Position numbers and translations under genes: made by a program
Part shown: one piece after another, positions 22,495 to 34,000 of the stretch
Layout: each line of letters opens with the position of its first letter
How positions within the stretch are numbered: position 1 is the stretch's first letter
Assembly: GCA_030386875.1 (NCBI GenBank)
Contig: CM059571.1
Span: 24,236,355 to 24,300,354, forward strand
Direction of reading: 5' to 3'
DNA length: 64,000 bases
Origin: Morinoia aosen
Lineage: Eukaryota > Arthropoda > Malacostraca > Amphipoda > Talitridae
The notes under the pieces: model-generated
The model's database searches: none
What the model was told of the DNA's origin: nothing
What the model saw: the letters and a program-made list of their open reading frames with translations, nothing else

Positions 22495-22986
22495 TACTGA
22501 GAGAAATTTTGACACAGCTCTGTGTGTCAAACGATTATTCAGAAATATTTTGATACACATTGAAATATTTCCTTTAAACGCATATTAAAGCAGTTAAGAG
22601 AGTTGAATCACGTATTCACGTTTCAAATGGCTCAACATTTTTTGTAGAAAATCGAACAGTGTTTAAATTTTGCGAATGGAGTACAATTCTCCCTAAAACC
22701 TTAATACCTTCGCTACTTTTTCCTCTAATTTTTAAGCATTATCTGTATATTAGTGTAATTAGTTGCCAGTCTAAAAAAAGTGAAATATTTAAGTGAAATA
22801 AAATTAAATTACGTTAAGTGTGTCATGGTTGGCACGCTTAAGTGTGTCGTATGAGCCCATGGCACACAAAGTGTGTCAAAATACATAGACTACTAATGCA
22901 TATTGTTGACACACTTTTGTGTACCGGTTTTGGGACAACTTGACACATAAAAGTGTGCCGGTTTTGGGACAAAAGTTTTTTCAGTG
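22495..22986. mobile_element. candidate non-autonomous TIR element with subterminal GTGTC motifs
   Basis: The left end tactgagagaaattttgaca (22,495 on) matches the inverse of the right end, cactgaaaaaacttttgtcc (22,986 backwards). Inside both ends, words of the type aagtgtgtc/gacacactt recur in both orientations: at 22,512-22,530 and about eight times between 22,818 and 22,965. The block ccggttttgggacaa appears twice (22,924-22,938 and 22,958-22,972). Subterminal repeats with CACTG-like tips suggest a CACTA/EnSpm or similar DNA transposon derivative. The superfamily is inference, and I could not confirm a target-site duplication. Confidence 0.45.
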
Positions 22987-23841
22987 ATATATACATATAT
23001 ATAGCTGCGTCCTCAGTTGCGTAAGCCCTTCTTCATTTGTAACCTTTCAAAGAAGTCGTTCTTTGCATTTCTTCTCAACTGATCAAGCTTTCAAATTTGC
23101 TCAAAACATTCTTACTGTTATTTAATCATCATATTTTTCGGAGGCTAGTCGTGCAGGCTTTCTTCAAAGCTGCACTTGCATGTTCTCAACTAGTTTGGAG
23201 GTACTCACGAATCGCGTAGGTGCCTTTCATGTTGGTGTAAGTCTCTGTCAACTGTTTTGAGAACTCGCTAACCATTTCAGGCAGGTTTGTATAGTATTTT
23301 ACGCCTAGGATTGGCTACTCAAACTCGGGGATTGTCACTACTACGTTCAGCTGATCGGAAACCTGATATAATTGATGGAAAAATGTGGCCAAGTTACATT
23401 AGACAAGTATGAAATTCAAATTGCACGATGAATAACACAGAATGTCATTGTTCGAGTTATAAGAATGAGGTTCTATTCGATACAAAATGATTATAAATTA
23501 TGTCTACAATTCGGGCAGCCTAACATTTCCCCAAAAAGCATCTTACTGCTGCCAGCATCGTTACATCCGTCATTTCAACTGTTGAACTACTGTTCTTATT
23601 TTTCTTGAAGTCCTGCGTCCGAAAAGTCTTAGAATCAGGAATGTGTTACATACAGTTAGTCAGTTATTTAGATTCATAATATAATTGAACACAGCAGTGG
23701 CCAGGATAATGAACTTATAACTTCGAATACTTGAGTTGTTGAATTTCGTCTGTTTATATCCAAGATGGAAATGTTTAGTCAACAATGTTGTGCCCCAGAA
23801 TTTTCCGTTGTTTGACTCCCAATCGGCTGGTGACTGAAGGT
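22987..23841. other. anonymous sequence
   Basis: Nothing recognised apart from a short TATA/CATA word run at the start. Confidence 0.5.
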
Positions 23842-23985
23842 GTGTCTCCACCTGCTACACTGCCTGCATGTGCGGACCGTGTGTCTCCACCTGCTACACT
23901 GCCTGCATGTGTGGACCGTGTGTCTCCACCTGCTACACTGCCTGTATGTGTGGACCGTGTGTCTCCACCTGCTACACTGCCGGCA
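23842..23985. repeat. 39-bp minisatellite
   Basis: The unit begins gtgtctccacctgctacact and ends gcggaccgt. Starts at 23,842, 23,881, 23,920 and 23,959 are exactly 39 bases apart, and the fourth copy breaks off near 23,985. Copies are nearly identical. Because 39 is a multiple of three, frames stay open through the array, which explains the long overlapping frames on both strands (for example 23,785-24,273 plus, 162 codons). I do not call these genes. Confidence 0.95.
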
Positions 23986-24500
23986 GGAGGCAGAGTTCCT
24001 TGGTACAGCAGCCACACACACTGCGGGCAATGCGACGAGCATCAAATGATCGCTGCGGCAGCCACGACAGCCTCAGATCGCTGGAGCAGACCTCCGTGTA
24101 ATAGTTTCTACGAGTCACCCGCCCTCGCAGCCAACTTGCACCGCCGCTGTGTGTGTGTGCTGCGGGGAGCGACCGTACATTCTCCTGTCACCCGCATGAG
24201 CTTTGACCTGCCCAGCCCCCTTTGTCCCTGCACCCGAGATCAAAAGCTCTCTGTACTTAGGCTTAGCTTATAAAAAAGATCAACCCCATTAGGTGCTAAT
24301 TGTGGAGCAAATGGCGCTAGGCTTTGAGGTTCAGCGAGCGTGTGCCCCCAAGTCCTGCAAACTCCAGAGCTGCGAGCCGAGACTCTGCTTCCTGCTCCGC
24401 ATAATTTGCCCAACTCGGCACAAGCGTGGGGCGCGCTTCGTTATGTTCGCTAATTAGATCAAAGCTGTCGGTCTGTCGCTCGCCTCCATCCACTGCATAT
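23986..24500. other. GC-rich patch, nothing identified
   Basis: Composition is clearly richer in GC than the neighbours. It could be an exon, an old promoter or a conserved non-coding block. I see no protein motif in any frame, nor any RNA gene. Confidence 0.3.
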
Positions 24501-24989
24501 GCTTCTATAGTTTATCTTTGTGCCAGTTTTCTCTCAAGGTACTCTAATGTTTTTCCCAGTTCTTCTTATCTTAATTTGCTTCTCTGATTTATGTGTCTAA
24601 TTCATGCACTTTTCTCTTAAGTGCTCTGTTTTTCTAGCAAACTCGATTGCTCGGAAACATATTTAACTCTTTTTAATTTCGTTAACATTTTTTACATTTT
24701 CACAATTTTCCATTAAATTTTCCACAAGTATTTCATTGACCCTTACCCTTATTATCGCTACAACATGGACCGAGTATGCTTTTATCAAAAGTATAAAACC
24801 TTCGGCTTATTTTGTTTATTTTTGTTATGGATAAAATTATTTCGTAAGTATGTCATTTGTTAAAATTGCACATTTTTTATCGATTGTTGTGGTTTTTGTC
24901 AAATATCTACTGCTTCAACAAATTTACAATACTATTAAGGACTGATGACTTTTGCCGAAGGAAAATGTAAGGTCCCAAGCTGAAGGAGA
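24501..24989. other. anonymous AT-rich sequence
   Basis: T-rich sequence with no gene. An isolated inverted pair, ccttcggc/gccgaagg, occurs near 24,800 and 24,955; its flanks agree poorly. Confidence 0.5.
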
Positions 24990-25200
24990 GTTAGGCGTTC
25001 TTTTTGTTGATAAGAGGGTTTTTGTTTTTTAACGGACCATCAGTTTTTCGGTTCATTACTGTTCTGTTTTTCAGCATCTGCTACTTCTGTCTTCAACTTT
25101 CATCTCGCTTCACAAACTTCTTTTTCAACCTATTATTTCTATACGCAGGGGAACATACCTTTGGCATAGATTCACCGTCCGCTAAACTTTAGACTATATG
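24990..25200 (+). repeat. dispersed repeat, copy 1
   Basis: It begins around gttctttttgttgataagag and runs through tactgttctgtttttcagca, catctcgcttcacaaac and gaacatacctttggcatag. The order and spacing of these blocks match 54,770-54,990 in the same orientation (ttctttttgttgatatatta, gctgttctttttacagcccc, tatcttgcttcataaat). The two are diverged copies of one interspersed family. No coding motif is visible, and the class is unknown. Confidence 0.6.
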
Positions 25201-25679
25201 GTGCCTTCGTCTTTCCTGTCTTTGGAATATCTTCAATGGGGTTAGAAAGGCTTAAACTAACTCATCTAATCTAATCAAATCTGCAGAGATGTGCACCAAT
25301 ATCTGTGTGATCAATTTTTCAAGGATACCTTATCCCTATATGATTCATAGTTGATTAGTTCAATTTCATGAGAAAACATAAAATTCAAACCTATTGATAC
25401 TTGACGTACGATTCAGTCGGAGTTTTCTTTTTTCAATATCGAGATAAATTTTAACATCCATTGAGGCTTGTGATCGAAAGCAAAGCAGCATTTTCCAAAG
25501 ACAAATAACGAACGACTTTTTCGGATGCCTTCATGACTTATTAGTTTTTCGCATAGATGAGCTTATTGGGCTGCGACTTATAAATCATTTATTCTTTACG
25601 CAGGAGATCGGTTGGAAGTCCAAGTAGGTATCACAAAAATTCGTTATTTTCTCGAGAAGAAAGTTTGTCTCATTAAGGA
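25201..25679. other. anonymous sequence
   Basis: Nothing recognised. Confidence 0.5.
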
Positions 25680-25990
25680 CAGCGGCAGCGCCGCAAAATA
25701 TAATGAGACTCTCGGCCCAAACTGCGACCTCAGAAGACGACCACGAGTTGTCCTTTGCCTAATAAGAAACTATAGGAGTTTGCGTAGTCTCGCTATTTAT
25801 TAATGTGTCATTAGGGACGGTTAGTGTACTCATTAGATGTCCTATTATCAGCCTTATTATGAGCGAGACCAGCCGAGTATTGGGTTGCCAGCGATTACAG
25901 AAAGGCGCGCTGCGGAGCGCGGTGCCGGACTGGAGCTCATTACCGGAGGAGACGCTTCCTTGCCGCGATTGAAAATCACAGCAAATTAAA
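25680..25990. promoter_or_regulatory. possible conserved regulatory block
   Basis: GC-rich blocks (ggcgcgctgcggagcgcggt near 25,904) alternate with several TAAT/ATTA cores, including attaatgtgtcattag, gctcattaccgg and aaattaaaattaact. Unusual texture and homeodomain-type cores in otherwise anonymous DNA suggest a conserved enhancer or promoter-like element. No gene is beside it in the window, and TAAT cores are common in AT-rich DNA. This is a hint only. Confidence 0.2.
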
Positions 25991-27848
25991 ATTAACTGCG
26001 GTATTGAATGTTATTGTGATCAACTTCCGTGGAGAGTGGAAATTCTTCAGTGTTTTTCAATTCAAAGAAGTACACAAAGCAAAAGAGGCTGGTGCTCGTC
26101 GTCGAATGCCTGTCACTAATTTGAATTTTTCACAGTAAAAGTTGCTAAATATCGTACAAATTAGCTCATTAGTGCCCTTGTATACGGTTGACGAAGAGGA
26201 TGTAATTCGGAATCATTATTTTTTAGGGGTGTTGATTTAGGTATGGAATAGAAAGGGAATCGTAACATAGGTTGAAAGAAGGGGAAAATAAAGAAAAAAG
26301 TGCAAGAGACAATGAAAAATGTTTTTTTCTGAATTTCTAAGCTATTAGGAATATAAATGCTTTTACATACAACTCATATCTTCACCAACTCACACAGCAG
26401 CAATTCTTCGTACATAGATCACTTTAGTCATACTTCACGAGCCTTTTGAAAGTAACTCAATTTTTTTCTTGCAACTTAGAAAGACCTGAAAAATTACTCA
26501 TCTAGAATATTCACAGGTTTCATTAAAAATCCCACACGTTAGCAACAGTCGAGTTATCTGTTTGGACGGTGGAGCATAGAGACTACTCGTTCAGGTGTGC
26601 GCAAACGCGAGAACAACACCTGACGACTGTGGAGTGTACACTCTTGCTCTTAATTAATTCGATGGCGTTCGTTGCGTGAGTGACTGCCATCTATAGCTAC
26701 TCAGAGCTCGGTGCGCGTGTAGTTCTAAAGATTTCGCTTTGCGTCATGACACGTAGCTACGCTACTTATTCCAGCTGAAAAGCCACGTGCTAGCCACTAT
26801 AAATTTGAGTTTTTTATTGAAATTTCCGACAGCTGGTAACACGGGAGAACAATATTAAGTTAAGGCTCATTGATCACTGACGTTGTACGAGAATGATAGA
26901 ATCAATATTTGCTTTACTGTGACAGTTCTTCCTTACATCATTGAAACCCATTGCTGAAACGTGCGTCAGAAACAGAGACTTTATAAGAGCCATACACTTT
27001 TACAAATTTATTAAGATAACCTGCAAAAAAGAGAAACAATTCACAGAGTATAACTTTATTCAATGAGATGAAGATGAGAAACTGATGTAAAACTGATGTA
27101 CGTGTGAAACACTTGATAAATTAATTTTGTTAGTTGGCGGGAAATGAATGAATGGAAATCAAAGAAAAATAAGTTCTACAAACAAACTCTTATAACACAC
27201 CACTCGCCGACCAGTAAAAAGTAAGCGATAACACGCAAATGGTTGGTTCCACGTAGGCTGCTATTGAGGTCTGATGGCTGAGAATTCACATTCACCAGCT
27301 GACACATAAAAATACCCACACTCTTCATTTCGGTATAGGTGAATATAGCTGCAGCATGTTCACTGCGTTACTGTTGCAAGCTTTTGATAGGCAGGATGTT
27401 TTATTTTTTTGACGATTAGTGATCCCATAAAAGCTTTAAAAAATTGACAAAATTCATTGACATGAATTTTGACATGAAAGACATGAGCATGAAATGTTTT
27501 TCAAATATTTTATCCCAATATTAATTTTCATGCTGCGCATAACCATTACTGGAGATGAGCAACCTTATTCTGAAGAGAAGGTAAGTTCCATTTTAGTTTT
27601 TAGGGAGATAAAATTTACAGTGATAGCTTCCATTTCTAGAACACGAGAATTTATCCGATCGTATGGAACAAAGTTCCAAATACCAAGAAGCAACGGTTGT
27701 AAAATAATGTTCAGTCCAACGTAGGGAACGCATTAGTGTAGGGCTATTCTCTTTGAGATGGGAACTAACTTGGCTCATTACATCTCATTCTTGAGGTTTT
27801 AAAATTTCTCCAAAACCTGAGGGAAGAATGATTTCAGCGAAAAAAAGT
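25991..27848. other. anonymous sequence
   Basis: No gene. A small inverted pair, tcaggtgt/acacctga, lies near 26,591-26,625 and contains two CAGGTG E-box words. No repeat copy is recognised. Confidence 0.5.
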
Positions 27849-27905
27849 CTATTTATTAGAGAAATGGTGGGTTCGACCCGTGAGAGCCCTACCATTGAGT
27901 AGATT
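27849..27905 (-). other. tRNA-like scrap (D-arm and T-arm words)
   Basis: The minus strand reads ctcaatggtagggc, close to a tRNA D-arm/A-box, followed after a few bases by gggtcgaacccacc, close to a T-arm/B-box. The anticodon arm is absent and no acceptor stem pairs, so this is not a functional tRNA. It could be a tRNA-derived SINE scrap, or chance. Confidence 0.25.
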
Positions 27906-28080
27906 GCAGGCCGTAAGTAGGCAATAAAGGCGCCACTCGTATGCTGCTACTTCTCTAAAAACAAGGAATTGGTTGCTATGTAGGCGGGCTCTCTCCGATA
28001 ATTGGGCATGACGGTCATGAATTATATAATCTGGAGCGAAACGTGAGAGTATGCAAATTCTCTGCTCCCGGTACATGGGA

Positions 28081-31000
28081 TCAGAAAATGAAAAACACGA
28101 GAGGAAATTTGTGGCCTTAAATCGGCTATAAGTAAAAATTTTGGCCGTTCACCTTCAGATCGGAATATGTTTAACTCCGCCAAGCGGCAGTTCCAGTGAA
28201 GTGACGGCTCATACGTGGGCCTGGGGAGAAGGTGTACTTAATTTAACATTCTTCATAAGGGACACTTTACTCTCACCAGCAAGTTTGTCGAAAGTTCAGC
28301 AAAGGGCTTTCTGAAAATAAAGGGCAGTTAGTATTGGGACTGAAGTTATGCTATTGTCATCTGAAAGTACAAATCATTGTTGCCTAAAAACTGCAGGTTT
28401 TTGCTGCTCATTTTTGATTTTGTCTTTACGAGAAGAATTGACAGAAGCTTTCACTCGAAAATTATTGTTTGTCCAATTGCTTACCTGTGACTAATTCTAG
28501 CCCCACAAAATAGATATTATTTCATCAGTGCAATATAGCGAAATATTATTTATATAGGAACAACTGCTCTCCACAAATCCATGTCTTGGTTAAAATTAAT
28601 AATGTTTTCGCCACATAGATGATGCACGAAATGTATGATTTTTTGAGCGCTGTTTCAGGCCTTGATGGGATTATAACTCTTCCGACATTTATTCTGACTT
28701 GTTCGTTGCTAAAGTCTTCTCACTGTCATTGTTTAGGTCCGTGAATAAATGTTTCGTGATCGACTTAACGGTAAAACTTAAATACAAGCGTGCATAAAGA
28801 AGTTCCATTTTCAATTATTTGGGAGTGCTACATCATGAGGTCTCTGCACATGTGCGATGTCCACAACGGATCGCGTGTTATCTGCACTGTGTACCGGGCT
28901 CGCAACGCCAGCAACTGTTATCTTCGACACGTATTTGGCTAAGGCCACATCTAATCTTATGATGCTCTTTACGCAACGACTTTGATCGCCAAAAATAATT
29001 ACCGTCCCGTCCGTACTTTGGCATGCGTTTGCCCCAAACTGAACCCCGGCTCTTACACTTAGTGGCGAAGCGTTTGGGTTGATCACTGGGGACGAGTTTA
29101 AGGAGGCTCTCGCTGATCATAATTGGTGCATCATAGATGGATCGTAATTGGCATATAATTGATCACTGATTGGTCACAATGGACGCTGTGTGCAGAAGCG
29201 TCAAGTCGAGGAGATGCGTCAGCCTTGTTCTCCTTACCTTCGGAATTATGGTGGGCGCCACCATTACTGCCCACCGTAAACTACGCTGGCTCGACCTTAT
29301 TACAGTCATTTCGAGATGATCGTTTCCACCATCTTAAGGTGCTTACTTGAAACTCTAAGTCAACTTTGTGCGTCCCTATCGCGCAGCTGAATTTGGAGTC
29401 AAGACTACGTTTTATTTCTCAAAAGAATACCTTGCACTGGTTCAATTCTCTTTTATCGGTCCCTCCAAAAAAGGCAGAAACACCGACTCTTTTGCCCATG
29501 CTTTCTGTAAGTGAATTCTAAGAGTTTTTTCTTTGCGCTGCAATGACAGGGTAACCCAGCTTGGCGTCTGGAAATGAGGATTTCAGGTGTTATTACTTAT
29601 GGCTCCTCCCATACGTATGGGGGAAAATTATTTTTAACATGTGAATGCTTAGTATTCTGAACAAATCAGTGAATCCGTATAATTATTCAGAAGCTAAAGC
29701 GAGGAGTTACTCATTTCCCTTGCGAAAAGTTAAGTTCTAACACAAAAAAGATGGCACCAGAGTAACTGGTTAATATGATATTTGCACCCATTTTAAAGTC
29801 TTACTTTGTTGGGATAATCTCAACAAAAAACTCAGTAGGTCATCTGAAATGAGAAACATAATTGCCACGCTAATTTTTGATTTTGATTTGAAAATTTTGA
29901 TTTTGAGGTCAAAAACTGAGTTTGCTTTCCGATTTTTAAGATCTGACAAATTACACAGAAAGTTGAGTTTTCCAACTCAATTTAGCACGAACGCATCCAG
30001 TTAAATTTGCCTCACTTGTTGAACGTGCTCTGCATGTCATGTCATAAAATCCGAGTTATTGCAAATGACATAAAGTTTTTTTTTTAGATAATTACATGGA
30101 ATCTAAATTGTTAATTTCATGTTCTCATTCATGTGTATTCTTTATACGGTCGGGGAGGTTTATAGTTGCGCGAGGTAATGGAGATCTTGTTTTTCTACGA
30201 TTATGTTCTCGAAATATACGGTTTCTCAGAATCCATGGTATCTAGAACTGGGACTCCACAGAAGCTCTGTATTACTCGACCTCGCGATGTAGAGAAAGGC
30301 CACAATCTACCAAGACAAGAAGCCTGAGCTGTAATTTGACGGGTGCCTTGCTTCGCCTGAAGAACCTCACTAGAACAGTGCCTCTGCTTCTTAGCTTCCA
30401 TCAGCCTCATTGGCTCGTGTAATTGTTTTTTATTAGGTCATTAAATAGATCACCAGACTTTAATTTGTGGGTACGCCCGTAACGAAGAGGAAAATACCCA
30501 AAAAAAGGCTCCATTATCAGAGGAAAAATGATCGTAACTGTAGAAGAAGAGATGTTCAAACACCGGCGATAGGCTCCAGTGGTTGCGTAGTGCTCCGACT
30601 GAGATCCTGCGACGATTAAGGTCGCTGACATGGTAACTTCAACTCCAAGTCAAGGTGAAAAAAGTAATTGCACAGTCGTTCTGTTCTTCACGAGTGTGGA
30701 ACACTTGCACTTGTCTCTCGTTTCCTCAGGAGTAAGCAAATGCGGTTCGCAAAAGGTACTGAGCAGATTTTATACAGGAACTTCACAGTACGCAGCTACG
30801 TGGTGCGCACCATCGACTAAAAAATAAGTGGGTGCCTTGAATTGAAAGATCAGAATTTCGAGGTACAATTACTAAGTCAATATTACCAGCAGCATATAAG
30901 TTTAGATATGCTAATTAGAGCAATTTAACTCCCATCGTTGTTTAACGCTCGTCTCTCAAGTTTTCGAAGCACGCGTTTGAGCGATGATTGAGTACTAAAA

Positions 31001-34000
31001 TTGACCAGAAAATTGATGCATGTAATCAATGGAATTGAGTGGGCTTAGCTGGCGCTTCTGACAGCGGTTCGCAGGCTGGCACGAAATCAAGGCGTGCAAA
31101 ACTAAAGCCTCTTATATCAGATACAGGAGACATTGCTTCGATTCAATCCGGCAGTTTGAATTCTGAAGCCAGGTAGGCATCATTACGCTGGGCCTCCAAG
31201 TATCCCATTCACAGCTTGGTGCTTAATTTGCACTTAGTGTGAGCGAAAATATGATAAGCACCTTCTAATATGTAATGCTACGGTAAAAAAATCATTGGAG
31301 CCCAAACAAGCTCTGAAAATTACGCTAAACTCTATTCTATTGCCCTCTGCTTTGAATGTCCAGTGATAATATTTTGATGCGCTAAGTTTTTATCATAGAT
31401 TTTATCTATGAAGCCCAGAGTGGATGACGATATAATCGGCACTAAGCATTGTGACTTGAGTTGCTCTTTCCGCACGTCAATTACTTAATCGAATGTTAAT
31501 CCACAAACCGGTACGTATCCACGACTGAAGCAGTGAAGTTTGCCGTAATATCGGTGCTGCAGGCGTGGTTAAAGGGATAATGGAAATGACAAGCGCAACT
31601 AGATTGTCCAGTTTTTCCATGGGTATTTTTTGCAGTAGAAGACGCCCACAAACGTAAATGCATTCAAACCCACATTTCGAAGTTTTCTAGTTTGCTAGGC
31701 TTCATTTTACGTGCCATGATCGCATCCGAGCCGCGAGAGGCTGATGCCAGAGGAGCAGGTCGTGCAAGCAGACCCGTGCTTGTTCCTGCAATTTATGAGC
31801 TTCCTGCTTGCCTTTGCATGCTCTCTTGAATATTGAGGTCACCTGAGCTCAGTTACCATACATGATGTGTTGTTACTACAGCAGAACTCTGAATTAAAGC
31901 TTCGCCCGAATTCATAAACCTTTAGTTCTTGCTCTCAGTTGTGGGTTGACTGTCGTACTTAAATGGTTCCGTTATGCATAGTCTATTATTAGTACCGATG
32001 GCGTTTTTTTTGCGCGTCTAGTGAACCAACGAGTTTATATTGCTTGCTGATGCTCCGTTCAGCGGATACGATCAAAGATGACGGTCCGCTTCCCATTTTC
32101 TTCCGATTACCGCGTCAAGAACAGAGTGGTCTAAGCCGTACCATACACTCGTGTTTAATTTAGTTGCTTAGCCTTCTTGTGATCAGGGGTCTTAAGAAAA
32201 AAGAAGTCAATCGTGCTTACGGTACTGTACCTTCACATATTTCTGCACTCATTTTCAGAAATTACATGCTCCTTGAGCTATTTACAGCTTATTGACAAAT
32301 TTTATACTGAAATAATCCTATGTTTGCTCTTCCCTCCGACAAAAAACCATCAAGTAGCCCATAGCACCCGAGTAGTCTTTGGTATTACTATACATACAGC
32401 CTGAAAAAGGATTCCCATTTGCTCTTATCAAGATTTTATTTAGCAATTTCTTCTCATTATTACGGATCACTTGGATAGGTTTCCTCACATCTGCTATTTT
32501 TATTTATTTAATATGATTGGCTTCGTTGGTATCATGCAGCTTGGGTGATACTTGTGGGTCCAATAAGATTTTTGTTTTTCAGTTCAAAATAGCAGCATTG
32601 AACAATGACTTACTGTATATAAAAATGACGGTAACAGCTCATACAAATGACGGTTACGAGGCAGTGTCCACTCTCTATCCGGTTTGGCTTAATGGGCGAC
32701 AGATATAATTTTTTGCTCATTTATGGCTTCTCGGCTAGGAATGTGAATTTTTTTATGAGTGATCACAAGAGTTATTATAGATTTCGAATGGAAAGAGAAA
32801 CGAATGTCACATTGAAAATTATGGTTATTTACCGTTATTCAATGAACTCTGTGTTGTAATTTCCGTTTTTAGTGACTTGCAGGATGATTACCATCTTGAA
32901 TACATTCCCCAAACACTTGCACCACAGCAGCAAAGAAATCTATACAGTAGGATTTTTGTGTAATGAATCTCAAATGATACATATCCTTCGTTTTTCGCAT
33001 GTCCTCTAAAGATACATGTTTGATGCCCATCGTTTTCCGTGTTTTACCAATAGAGGAAATAAGACCATCTATGCTCTGATTATAATTATCGTTAGAAACC
33101 ACCACCCAACATTACATTGTCTGGATGTTTCAAAATTTATTCCGTATATCGTCGGTCGCGTCTGGACATATAACTGGAGCGAAAAACTCTTTTGGAGCCG
33201 CTCCTGACGAATCTGAGTGTGGTTTCAACGCTGAACGACATCTTTTCCTACTTCTCTGGTGCCCAATTCGGACATTTTGCGCTAAAATTAAGTCCTTCGT
33301 TCTTCATGGATTGTGCAAGCTTGGCGGCACGTCAAGCTGCCAATGCAATATTCTTCTGCAACCGACATTAGATCGTCCTCGCAGCAACTTTTATTTGCAG
33401 AACAGGATGTTTCTTCTCTAGGCCTATGACTGTTACTATGAGATCTCATAGCACCTCTCGTTTTGGATTCTTTTCGATTTCGTAGTCTTCATAAGAGCCC
33501 CAGAGGCCCGCTTTCTTGAAAGCAATCTGCAGGACGCGAGCGCCGCAGATATTTTTTAGGTTGAAGATGACCCTCCATGTCTGCAGTAGGATAGCAGCTA
33601 CACGCATAGCTGACATCATGCTGTAACATGGTTAGGGACCAAGGCTTTCTTACTGTGAAAAGCTCGGTTTAGTCCATTGTAATCGTTGAAAGTACAGTTG
33701 AAAAGCGAGGAAAAGCAAAAGTGGCACTAAGAAGCATGCGTATTGAAAAATGCAAAAATCCCGTTCTACCAAACTCAGGCAGCTCACTAATGCGGAGTGT
33801 GTTGAGAACTGTGGAGTGAAGCCATGTCTAATACGCCGTCACGAGTTACCCGAATTTTCTACCATGCGAAAAATCGCATGAATAGATCTTTTTAGCTTTA
33901 AAAATGCAGTTTTCCTGCCATCGCTGTAGTCCATGAGTTTGGTGTGAAGAACAGATACAAAGTACTCTCACCTAATCAGTGCGAGGTTTTATCAGTGAGA

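Noticed and set aside
23785..24273. 162-codon plus-strand frame
   Set aside because: Openness is explained by the 39-bp array plus the GC-rich patch; other frames are open too.
24795..24965. Inverted pair ccttcggc/gccgaagg
   Set aside because: Only eight bases match and the flanks disagree; expected by chance over this distance.
28811..29120. Overlapping minus-strand frames that at first recalled a retroelement endonuclease
   Set aside because: No GDFN, SDH or other catalytic motif on inspection.
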